Source of the DNA: Bifidobacteriaceae bacterium
Lineage (GTDB): Bacteria > Actinomycetota > Actinomycetes > Actinomycetales > WQXJ01
Reading direction: 5' to 3'
Assembly (NCBI GenBank): GCA_031265345.1
Contig: JAISCU010000239.1
Location: forward strand, 1-12,531
DNA length: 12,531 nt
In this document: one piece after another, positions 6,238 to 12,256 of the stretch
How positions within the stretch are numbered: the first letter of the stretch is position 1
Layout: every line of letters begins with the position of its first letter
The notes under the pieces: generated by a model
Told to the model about the DNA's origin: nothing
The model's database searches: none
Seen by the model: the letters and a program-made list of their open reading frames with translations, nothing else
Program-made: the position numbers and the translations under genes

Positions 6238-7335
6238 ATGCCAGAACCAACCATCAAGATCGCGATCCTCGGATACGGCTTCTCCGGAAGCGTCTTCCAC
6301 GCCTCGTTGATAGCCGCCACGCCCGGCCTGGAGGTCGCGGCCATAGTCGAAGGACGCCCGGAAGTGGCCACGAAGGCCCGCCAGCGTTTCCCCGGCGCCC
6401 AGGTGTTCTCGACCGTCGAGGAGGTGTTCGCCCGGGCCGACCAGTACGATGCCGTCGTGGTGGCACTGCCCAACGATCAGCACGTCCCGCTCGGCTTGCG
6501 CGCCGTGGCGGCCGGCGTGCCGGTGATCGTGGACAAGCCGCTCGCCTCCTCCGTCGGGGAGGCGGAACGGCTCGTCAGCGCGGCCGCGGCGGCGGGGGTG
6601 CCGGCCCTGGTCTTCCAGAACCGGCGCTGGGACTCCGAGATCCTGACCGTGCGCAAGCTGCTGGAACTCCAGGACATTGGCGATGTGCTCTGGTACGAGT
6701 CGAGCTACAAGTTCTTCCGCCCGGAGGTCGAGGAGGGCTGGCGCGAAAAGCTCCCCCAGGGTCAGGCGCCCGGCATGCTGTTCGACCTCGGCGCGCACAT
6801 CGTGGACCAGGCGGTGCAACTGTTCGGCCCGGTCGATTCCGTGTACGGCGAGGTCGGGATCCTCCGGCCGGGCGCGCTGGTGCCGGACGACTTCTTCCTG
6901 GCCATCCGGCACACCAACGGGGTGACGGGCCATCTGCGCGGTTCAGTGGTCATCTCGGCCGAGCTGCCCCGCTTCACCGTCCAGGGCACCCGCGGCTCGA
7001 TCCAGGTGGCGGACCAGGACCCGCAGGAAGATCAACTGATCGCCGGTCTGATGCCGGGCTCGGCCGGTTTCGGCGTCATGGGGCGGCCCTACGCGGTGTG
7101 CGTGGACGCCAGCGGGACCACGACCCGGATTCCGGCGGTCGAGGGCGCGCAGCACGAGTTCTACCGGCTGCTCAACCCGGCGTTGCGGGGCGAGGGGCCG
7201 CTGCCCGTGGACATTGAGCACTCGTTGTACGCTCTGAGGGTCCTCGAAGCGGGTTGGAAGTCCTCGCGCGAGCGCACTGTGGTGGCTCTCGACGCTCCGG
7301 CACCGGCCGACCTCGGAAGGAGTGATGGCTCATGA
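6238..7335 (+). CDS. Gfo/Idh/MocA oxidoreductase, IolW/YdgJ-like scyllo-inositol dehydrogenase
   Basis: A 365-residue NAD(P)-dependent dehydrogenase. The Rossmann loop is LGYGFSG (11-17). VDKP (98-101) supplies the active-site Lys100, and FDLGAHIVDQ supplies Asp183 and His187 of the GxHxxD motif. VFQNRRWDSEILTVR (125-139), RFTVQGTRGSIQV and DPQEDQL are typical of the IolW/YdgJ branch, which as I recall reduces scyllo-inosose to scyllo-inositol and back with NADP(H). By subfamily this is a better fit than the myo-inositol dehydrogenase IolG, but the substrate is inferred. ATG 6238 follows AAGGAGG (6226-6232) with five bases between. The TGA stop overlaps the ATG of the next gene in an ATGA, indicating translational coupling. 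Confidence 0.85.
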   Translation: MPEPTIKIAILGYGFSGSVFHASLIAATPGLEVAAIVEGRPEVATKARQRFPGAQVFSTVEEVFARADQYDAVVVALPNDQHVPLGLRAVAAGVPVIVDKPLASSVGEAERLVSAAAAAGVPALVFQNRRWDSEILTVRKLLELQDIGDVLWYESSYKFFRPEVEEGWREKLPQGQAPGMLFDLGAHIVDQAVQLFGPVDSVYGEVGILRPGALVPDDFFLAIRHTNGVTGHLRGSVVISAELPRFTVQGTRGSIQVADQDPQEDQLIAGLMPGSAGFGVMGRPYAVCVDASGTTTRIPAVEGAQHEFYRLLNPALRGEGPLPVDIEHSLYALRVLEAGWKSSRERTVVALDAPAPADLGRSDGS

Positions 7336-8285
7336 CGCGTCCGACGCGCCCCGCGCAGAGCGGGAAATCCGTCAACCCGTCGCCTCCCTACGACCGCTTG
7401 ACCATCGGCGTCTGCCCCGATCAATGGGGGATCTGGTTCCCCGAGGACTCCAAGCAGATTCCGTGGCGGACGGCGCTCGCGGAGATGGCCCAGGCTGGTT
7501 TCGAGGTCATGGAGACCGGCCCGTTCGGGTACTTCCCCACCGACCCGGCCGAATTGAAGCGGGTGATGGACGATCACGGTTTCAGGGTCGTGGCCGGAAC
7601 TGGTTGGGGGATCCTGCACCAGGCCGAGGCCTGGCCCCAGACCGAGCGCGCCTTCCGCGCCATCGGCGAGACGCATTTGGCCCTGGGCGCCGAGTACGTG
7701 GTGCATCTGCCGCCACTGTTCCGTTCGGACAAGACCTGGGAGTTCACCGACGAGCGGGTCCTCTCGCCGGCCGCCTGGGACCTCTACATCCACAACGCCG
7801 ACCGGTTGGGCCGCGTCTTGAAGAATGACTACGGCCTCAACATGGTGCTGCACCCGCACGGGGACTCGCACATCGAGACGCCCGGGGACATCGCCCGGAT
7901 CTTCGAGGCCACCGACCCGGCGTACGTCAACCTGTGCTTGGACACCGGGCACATCGTCTACGGCGGCGGGGACCCGATAGACCTGATCCACCAGTATCCC
8001 GAACGGGTCACCTACGTCCACATCAAGGCCTTCGACCCGGACCTGACCCGCCAGGCCCACGAGGAGGACTGGCCCTTCGGCGAGGCCGTGGCGCGGGGCG
8101 CGTCAGTCACGCCGCCCGCTGGCGAGCCGGACATGCGTTCGCTGATCGACGCCCTGGCGGCACTGGACAAGGACCTCTACGTCATCTGCGAGCAGGACCT
8201 TTACCCAGCCGACCCGTCGTTCCCCCTGCAGAACGCCATCGCCACCCGCGAGTACCTCGCGGACTGCGGCCTCGGAGTGCGCTGA
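7332..8285 (+). CDS. IolE-like inosose dehydratase family TIM barrel
   Basis: This 317-residue AP-endonuclease-2-family protein is closest to inosose dehydratase (IolE), which removes water from 2-keto-myo-inositol. Seen: IGVCPDQWGIWFP (25-37), ETGPFGYFPTD (61-71), VLHPHGDSHIETPGDI (172-187), CLDTGHIVYGGGDP (202-215), YVHIKAF (228-234) and CEQDLYP (286-292). B. subtilis IolE as I recall it has the parallel pattern YHHHMGT..QT, LLYDTGHA, HVHFKDA and EAEQD, so putative metal and catalytic residues H174, H176, D204, H207, H230 and E287 are kept. It is a diverged branch, so activity on a related keto-sugar is possible. ATG 7332 follows GGAAGGAG (7315-7322). The N-terminal extension of about 20 residues is Pro-rich. 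Last gene of the operon; a hairpin follows 12 bases after the stop. Confidence 0.78.
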   Translation: MTRPTRPAQSGKSVNPSPPYDRLTIGVCPDQWGIWFPEDSKQIPWRTALAEMAQAGFEVMETGPFGYFPTDPAELKRVMDDHGFRVVAGTGWGILHQAEAWPQTERAFRAIGETHLALGAEYVVHLPPLFRSDKTWEFTDERVLSPAAWDLYIHNADRLGRVLKNDYGLNMVLHPHGDSHIETPGDIARIFEATDPAYVNLCLDTGHIVYGGGDPIDLIHQYPERVTYVHIKAFDPDLTRQAHEEDWPFGEAVARGASVTPPAGEPDMRSLIDALAALDKDLYVICEQDLYPADPSFPLQNAIATREYLADCGLGVR

Positions 8286-8296
8286 CACTGGGCGTC

Positions 8297-8333
8297 GGAA
8301 CACGGGTTGGCGTCTGACGCAAACCCGTGTTCC
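8297..8333 (+). terminator. Perfect 12-bp-stem hairpin after the IolE-like gene
   Basis: GGAACACGGGTT (8297-8308) is the exact reverse complement of AACCCGTGTTCC (8322-8333). GCG/CGC continue the stem after one G-A mismatch, with loop TCTGA. It begins 12 bases after the stop codon, so it very likely ends the operon transcript or protects its 3' end. No U-tract follows, as is common in actinobacteria. Confidence 0.7.
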
Positions 8334-8368
8334 CGCGCCTCGCCGCGACGATGCCGTGTGCCCGGCGA

Positions 8369-8741
8369 CCTGCGCCAACACGGGCCCCTGGCCGGGCGGC
8401 ATCGGGCAGCGGTGTCCAAGAGTGGCTGGAACTCGGCCGCCGCTCCAATTCAAGCCAATTACGGACAGGCACCTACAGGGGCGCCGGCGCCGCCGACCCG
8501 TCCACCTGCGCAAACACAGGTGGCCGACCGGGCGGCATCGGGCAGCGATGTCCACAACTAGCGGCAACTCGACTCGGCACCCAAATGAAGCCGTTTGTGG
8601 ACACCAGTGGGAATGGCTGCCGATGCCGCCGACCCGCCCACCTGCGCAAACACCGGTCGCCGACCCGGCGGCATCGGGCAGCGATGTCCACAACTGGCCG
8701 GAACTCGGCCGCCGCTCCAATTCAAGCCAATTACGGACAAG
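8369..8741. repeat. 136-bp-period tandem repeat, three copies
   Basis: Copies begin at 8369, 8505 and 8641, exactly 136 bp apart, each starting CCTGCGC(C/A)AACAC. All carry GGCGGCATCGGGCAGCG with the same 136-bp offset. Copies one and three share the 3' half AACTCGGCCGCCGCTCCAAT plus TCAAGCCAATTACGGACA, while copy two is diverged there and instead forms an inverted repeat, TGTCCACAA (8549-8557) with TTGTGGACA (8595-8603). A 136-bp period is not a multiple of three, so the repeats are not in-frame protein repeats. Bases 8286-8983 hold no gene I can support: only the two hairpins, this array and the R2 repeat. Confidence 0.9.
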
Positions 8742-8832
8742 CGCTCCGACTGGGAGAGACGCCAGAACAAGAGTCGGGCTCTCAGACGCCACGTTCCGGG
8801 GCAGGCAGACCAGCGGGGCGCCGTGCCAGGCC

Positions 8833-8868
8833 GGACACCGGTTGGCGCCTGTCCCCAACCCGTGTTCC
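8833..8868. repeat. Second copy of the iolE-terminator hairpin
   Basis: GGACACCGGTTGG (8833-8845) can pair with CCAACCCGTGTTCC (8855-8868). It matches the hairpin at 8297-8333 apart from small changes in the left arm and loop. It lies downstream of vapC (minus strand) and could terminate that operon as well. A third, degraded relative lies at about 83-110. Confidence 0.6.
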
Positions 8869-8949
8869 GCCGCTCCGCGCCCGGTGGGCTGTCACCCTTG
8901 CGCGACCGACCTACCGACAGCCCGACCGGGCGCAAAGAGACGACCGGGC

Positions 8950-9119
8950 GGCACCGTGCGGAGTAGTAGCCCCTACCAAAGGATCAGACGCCGCGCGACC
9001 AGTCCTCCACACGCAAGCCGGGAACCCGCTCGAACTCGCGGGGATTGCGCGTCACCGCCGTCAAATCCAGCGCCAGCGCGTGCCCGGCGATGAGGGTGCC
9101 ATAAGGGCCGATGGGCGTC
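8950..9119. repeat. Right copy (R2) of the direct repeat flanking the inositol cluster
   Basis: Directly repeated partner of 180-348. It covers the last third of the intact vapC (8984-9119) and 34 bases beyond its stop, with weaker similarity extending left to about 8839. The vapC stop at 8984-8986 corresponds to the remnant stop at 214-216. Confidence 0.8.
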
Positions 9120-9394
9120 CCGGCCCGGCGCAACTCGGCCCTGACCCGGCCCGCGTGGAAAGCGGCTTCCTCATCGAACGGGAGTACAGTCATCAGCGCG
9201 ATCAGACTCCGGACGTCCGCGCGCATGGCCACTGGGTCTCGGGCCAGCTCGCAGCCGTACTCCAATTCCATCACGGTCACGGTCGAGATGGCCGCCTGGC
9301 CCGGCGCGCCGTCGAACTCGTTGTCCCCCGGCACGCCGCGACCACGCAGCCAGTCCACCAGGACGCTGGTGTCCAACAGGTAGCGGAGGCTCAC
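8984..9394 (-). CDS. vapC: VapC-type PIN-domain ribonuclease toxin, third acidic residue substituted
   Basis: A 136-residue PIN-domain protein; VapC toxins are Mg-dependent RNases that cut tRNA or rRNA when freed from VapB. Seen are LLDTSVLVDWLRG with Asp8, VMELEYGCEL with Glu43, GTPIGPYGTLIAGHALALDL (92-111) and TRNPREFERVPGLRVEDW near the C-terminus. Family members of this VapC/VagD type normally read GPYD at the third acidic site. Here codon 99 (9098-9100, GGC on the minus strand) is Gly, one base from GAC, so activity may be impaired. The ATG overlaps the vapB stop by four bases. Length is normal and no frameshift is seen. Its 3' third is duplicated in broken form at 214-348. Confidence 0.93.
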   Translation of the reverse strand: MSLRYLLDTSVLVDWLRGRGVPGDNEFDGAPGQAAISTVTVMELEYGCELARDPVAMRADVRSLIALMTVLPFDEEAAFHAGRVRAELRRAGTPIGPYGTLIAGHALALDLTAVTRNPREFERVPGLRVEDWSRGV

Positions 9395-9633
9395 CAGAGC
9401 TCGCCCCCGTCCCGGTCCTCAGCGGTGCCCTGCTCACGGGCCGCCAAGAAGTCCGGATCGACGCACCGCCGGTGCTGAAACCACTCATGCAGCGTCGGAT
9501 AGACGGGCTCGACAATCCTCGTGTCACCCTCGACCCGGATCGACACCCGCCTCACGCCGTCGGGGAAGGCCACCGCCTTCGGCAACCGCACCGCCTGGGT
9601 CTGGTTGTTGCGGAACACCGTTCCCGTGATCAT
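9391..9633 (-). CDS. vapB: VapB-type AbrB/SpoVT-fold antitoxin
   Basis: An 80-residue antitoxin that would bind VapC and repress its own operon. The N-terminal swapped-hairpin DNA-binding domain is seen as TGTVFRNNQTQAVRLPKAVAF (residues 3 to 23), a classic VapB opening. The C-terminal half, with YPTLHEWF and a charged tail ending GGELW, would wrap the toxin. ATG 9633 follows GAAGGGAG (9639-9646), five bases upstream. The stop overlaps the vapC start as ATGA, so the pair is translationally coupled. A palindromic operator-like site lies just upstream. Confidence 0.9.
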   Translation of the reverse strand: MITGTVFRNNQTQAVRLPKAVAFPDGVRRVSIRVEGDTRIVEPVYPTLHEWFQHRRCVDPDFLAAREQGTAEDRDGGELW

Positions 9634-9646
9634 CCTGGCTCCCTTC

Positions 9647-9667
9647 GTATATAGGCCAACTATATAC
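9647..9667 (-). promoter_or_regulatory. vapBC promoter/operator palindrome
   Basis: GTATATAG (9647-9654) and CTATATAC (9660-9667) form a perfect 8-bp inverted repeat with a 5-bp spacer, 13 bases upstream of the vapB start. AT-rich palindromes over the -10 are typical autoregulatory sites for VapBC, and TATATA could itself be the -10. It is the most AT-rich spot in this area. Confidence 0.65.
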
Positions 9668-9747
9668 CACGTCGGCGGCGAAGCTCGGATCAGTTTGCAC
9701 GATGCCGCCAGGCCGTCTCCCGACCCGGCGGCGGCGCCCCGCAGTTC

Positions 9748-9818
9748 AGCTCGCTCGCCCCGGTCAGATCCCTCGCCCCGGTCAGCTCGCTCGGCCGGTC
9801 AGTTCGCTCGGCCCGGTC
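9748..9818. repeat. Four 17-18-bp tandem repeats at the 3' end of the IolI-like gene
   Basis: Units start at 9748, 9766, 9784 and 9801, each of the form AG(C/A/T)TC(G/C)CTCG(C/G)CCCGGTC. The third is one base shorter. The last unit reaches into the TGA stop (9817-9819) of the IolI-like gene, so the array lies directly downstream of it. Confidence 0.85.
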
Positions 9819-10698
9819 AGCGCACCAGGATCGCGAGCAGGTTCCGCATGGTGGTGGCCACGGTCAGGAAATCGTGCTCGTTGGCCTTGTCGCAGAACAT
9901 CTCGGAGACCCACCAGCCGTCGTAGCCGGTGGACTTGGTCGCGTCGACCCATTCCTGGAGCGGTATGGCCCCGCCGCCGATCACCACGTTGCGATGCACC
10001 GACTGGTCCGGGACCTCGTGCTCGCGGTCCAGGTCGAGCCCGTCGGAGACGTGGACCGCCTTGATCAGTTCCTTGGGCAGGGCGGCGACTTCCTCGAGCG
10101 TGTCGCCCACCGTCCAGAAATGCCAGAAGTCCAGGGCGATGCCGACGTTCCCACGGCCCACCTGGTCCACCAAGCGCAGCAACTGCGAGCAGCGGTTCAG
10201 GTTCGACCAGGCCAGCGGCTCCAGGTACAACTCCAGTCCGTGGTCGGCGGCTATGTCCGCGGCCAGGGCGACGTTCTTGGCGGCGGCGTCCACCACCTCC
10301 TCGTCACTCAGGCCCAGCGTGCCCCGGTAGCGCGGGTCATCCGCCGTCAGGCGCCCGGCCTTGAAGTCCTTGACCACCTCCCAATCCACAGGCCCGGTGC
10401 ACAGCTGCACCAAAGGCGACCCCACGGCATCGGCCACTTGGCACATCCGGCGGACCTCCGCGACGTAGGCGTCCCGGTCCTGGCCTTGGCGCTCGAGGTC
10501 GAGCACGGCGCCCAGGCCGGTCACAGTCAGGCCGTCGAGCAGCGCTGGCAGCGAGTCGGCGGGGAACCCGGCGTCGAGGTAGCGGTAGAGTTTGGGGCTT
10601 TGCAGTTCGATGCCGCCGTAGCCGGCCGCCTTCGCCACCGCTATGTCGTTGACGACGTTGCCATGGAACGTCGTGGTGACGTTCATCGAGATTTTCAT
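9817..10698 (-). CDS. IolI-like inosose isomerase family TIM barrel
   Basis: A 293-residue AP-endonuclease-2-family protein resembling IolI (2-keto-myo-inositol isomerase). Putative metal ligands are Glu160 in LYLEPLAW, Asp190 and His193 in NVGIALDFWHFWTVGDTLEE (184-203), His216 in AVHVSDG and Glu266 in VSEMF. IolI has the parallel pattern ALEF, NVGLVLDSFHF, YHIDD and VELF as I recall. Residues 98-130, containing QLCTGPVDWEV and a charged stretch, look like an insertion relative to IolI, so another keto-sugar substrate is possible. ATG 10698 follows GGAGGA (10711-10716) at a rather long spacing. It is transcribed alone, away from the main cluster and separated from it by vapBC and repeats. 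Its promoter carries a motif like that of the main cluster. Confidence 0.78.
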   Translation of the reverse strand: MKISMNVTTTFHGNVVNDIAVAKAAGYGGIELQSPKLYRYLDAGFPADSLPALLDGLTVTGLGAVLDLERQGQDRDAYVAEVRRMCQVADAVGSPLVQLCTGPVDWEVVKDFKAGRLTADDPRYRGTLGLSDEEVVDAAAKNVALAADIAADHGLELYLEPLAWSNLNRCSQLLRLVDQVGRGNVGIALDFWHFWTVGDTLEEVAALPKELIKAVHVSDGLDLDREHEVPDQSVHRNVVIGGGAIPLQEWVDATKSTGYDGWWVSEMFCDKANEHDFLTVATTMRNLLAILVR

Positions 10699-10766
10699 TT
10701 TGGGTCAGCTCCTCCGTGAGCCTGGTGGGGATAGCGACGCCGGTTGGCGTAGCGGTCAAGATGTAA

Positions 10767-10787
10767 GGACATTCGCACATATTGTCC
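10767..10787 (-). promoter_or_regulatory. Candidate operator upstream of the IolI-like gene
   Basis: GGACA (10767-10771) and TGTCC (10783-10787) form an inverted repeat with an 11-bp spacer at the predicted transcription start. The overlapping minus-strand word TGTCCTTACA (10771-10762) matches KGWCHTRACA at nine of ten positions. It resembles TGTCCTAGCA in the main control region, suggesting shared regulation. Confidence 0.4.
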
Positions 10788-10793
10788 GCAACT

Positions 10794-10823
10794 ATGCTAC
10801 GACCGGCGCGCGGCTCCGCGCAA
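10794..10823 (-). promoter_or_regulatory. Predicted promoter of the IolI-like gene
   Basis: On the minus strand TTGCGC (10823-10818), an 18-bp spacer, then TAGCAT (10799-10794, fitting the actinobacterial TANNNT). Transcription would start near 10787, directly at the GGACA/TGTCC inverted repeat. The rest of the 310-bp gap, about 10824-11008, is GC-rich with nothing recognisable. Confidence 0.4.
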
Positions 10824-11008
10824 GGACTTCCCGGGGGTTCCCGCGTCGGGTTTCGAGCTGCACGATGCCGCTCCCCGGGTTCCGCCCCGACGTCGAGCGA
10901 CCGCATCGCTGGCTTGGGGACCTTCGCGAGGCGGACGGGTGGGAGCTGGGTGGTAGCCGGGGGCGGCCCGGTGGAAGTCGGCCCAGCGGGACCGCGCGGC
11001 GCCGCGGC

Positions 11009-12040
11009 CTAAAGGTCTAACCCGTAGACAATGGTGCGCCCGGCCGGGGTGAAGCCGAAGTCCTCGAACATGGCCAGACCGGAATGCGGCATCGCCGGAT
11101 CGACCACCACGGTGGCGAAGCGGCGGCCCTCGTCGGCGAATTGCAGCAAAGCCCGCCCCAGCAACGCCCGGCCGATCCCCCGTTGGCGGTAGCCCGGCGC
11201 GACGGCGAACCGGTGGATGGCCGCCTGCGAACGCGGCGCCATGGTCGACGCGGGGCGCTCGATCAACGACAGGACATAGCCCGCGACGCGCTCCTCGGCC
11301 GGATCGTAAGCCACGCAACTGAGCTCCGGCAGGTACTCCTGCCAGCGGCGTTGCCACAATTCGGGGAAGACCGGCCCAGGCGCCCAAGCGCTCTCGGTGG
11401 CGTTGTTGTGGACCTGGCGGACCAACTCCGGATCGACGCGCTCCAGCGCCCTCCAGCGCAGGCCGTTCGGCAGTTCGCCGCAACGAATCGGGGCCTCGAG
11501 GTCGCGCCGCAACCGATAGAGCGACCGCACTGGCGAGAAGCCCGCCGCCATGAACAACCGGCGCCGATTGGCGGCCGATTCGGCCACGTACGCCAGCATC
11601 CGAGCGGTGCCGTCGCCGGGCAGCCCGGCCAGCATCTGCCGCCCCCGGCCCTCCTGCCAGGCCATCAACGAGCCGCCGATCCCCCGACCCGACCAGGCCG
11701 GGTCGACCACGCCGGTGATCACCACCGCGTTCGTCTCCGGCCACAGGTACAAGAACGCCGCCACCCTCAGCACTCCCGCGCGGTCGAAGCCGCCCAACGT
11801 CGCCGATCCAGCGCCGGACGCCATCTGCTCCAACGCCACCATGATCGGAAGATTCTGATCCACCGCCGATTCCGGCATGTCCTCTTGCGCGTTCAGCAAC
11901 GGCACCAATTGGGCCTCGTCGGCGATCCGCAGCGGGCGCCAGAGCAGTTGGTGGCGCGGAGAGGGGGTCGAGACATCTATCGGCGCACGCACCCGCTCCG
12001 CGATCGGAATGCCTGACGGATGGTGCGGCGGTATTTCCAC
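11009..12040 (-). CDS. Tandem-GNAT N-acetyltransferase of unknown substrate
   Basis: The protein has two GNAT acetyl-CoA-binding domains. The first includes LLWRPLRIADEAQLVPLLNA, then ITGVVDPAWSGRGIGGSLM. The second includes VAGYVLSLIER, then HRFAVAPGYRQRGIGRALLG with the classic Q/R-x-x-G-x-G/A pyrophosphate loop, and FEDFGFTPAGRTIVYGL. Mycothiol synthase has the same two-domain plan, but I see no diagnostic match and do not assign a substrate. The frame is open to an ATG at 12229, but that extension runs through intergenic repeats and is Arg/Pro/Gly-rich. GTG 12040 (343 residues) is preferred because TATGGT lies just upstream, which would allow a leaderless transcript. GTG 11992 (327 residues) is an alternative. 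No good ribosome binding site precedes either. It lies between parE and the IolI-like gene on the same strand. Confidence 0.82.
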   Translation of the reverse strand: MEIPPHHPSGIPIAERVRAPIDVSTPSPRHQLLWRPLRIADEAQLVPLLNAQEDMPESAVDQNLPIMVALEQMASGAGSATLGGFDRAGVLRVAAFLYLWPETNAVVITGVVDPAWSGRGIGGSLMAWQEGRGRQMLAGLPGDGTARMLAYVAESAANRRRLFMAAGFSPVRSLYRLRRDLEAPIRCGELPNGLRWRALERVDPELVRQVHNNATESAWAPGPVFPELWQRRWQEYLPELSCVAYDPAEERVAGYVLSLIERPASTMAPRSQAAIHRFAVAPGYRQRGIGRALLGRALLQFADEGRRFATVVVDPAMPHSGLAMFEDFGFTPAGRTIVYGLDL

Positions 12041-12123
12041 CCCCCCACCATATCGGCTGCTCAATCGCCTTGGCGAACCGGATCGGGCGCGTCTGCGGGG
12101 TTGACCCACGGACTTTGGTCTCA

Positions 12124-12137
12124 GGCCCGCAGGGGCC
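12124..12137 (-). terminator. Weak hairpin downstream of parE
   Basis: GGCCC (12124-12128) pairs with GGGCC (12133-12137) around a four-base loop, about 120 bases past the parE stop and just upstream of the acetyltransferase. No U-tract follows on either strand. It could terminate parE transcription, but a five-bp GC stem is common by chance here. Confidence 0.2.
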
Positions 12138-12163
12138 GGTGTGTGCATGCCTGTGGGCGCAGG

Positions 12164-12224
12164 CCTGTCGGCCCAGGCGCGCCCATCGCCCGAGCCGCGG
12201 ATGGCGCCTGTCGGCCCAGGCGCG
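12164..12224. repeat. Exact 18-bp direct repeat downstream of parE
   Basis: CCTGTCGGCCCAGGCGCG occurs at 12164-12181 and again at 12207-12224, 43 bp apart. It lies in the gap between parE and the acetyltransferase, and inside the doubtful N-terminal extension of the latter, which argues against that extension being coding. Confidence 0.85.
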
Positions 12225-12256
12225 GGCACCGCCCACTCAGGAGCCGGGCCGTCGGT

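Noticed and set aside
8548..8692. DnaA-box-like words (ATGTCCACA twice, GTGTCCACA once on the minus strand) in the 136-bp array
   Set aside because: Each is eight of nine to the actinobacterial TTGTCCACA form, but two come from copies of one repeat and no dnaA/dnaN context or AT-rich unwinding region is present.
8103..8858. Minus-strand open frame of 251 codons with repeated peptide words
   Set aside because: The similar words come from the 136-bp DNA repeat read in different frames. It also overlaps the C-terminus of the IolE-like gene antisense.
8286..8983. CRISPR array or insertion sequence in the repeat-rich gap
   Set aside because: The period is 136 bp with repeat-like sequence throughout, not short repeats with unique spacers. 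No transposase frame or terminal inverted repeats of an insertion sequence were seen.
8327..9478. Long plus-strand open frame of 383 codons across the repeat region and vapC
   Set aside because: It runs through the non-triplet 136-bp array and then antisense to vapC/vapB. It is Arg/Pro-rich with no family motifs, as expected of shadow frames in GC-rich DNA.
12041..12229. N-terminal extension of the GNAT protein from ATG 12229
   Set aside because: It is encoded by an exact direct repeat and GC-rich spacer, lacks a ribosome binding site, and precedes the first conserved strand by about 90 residues.
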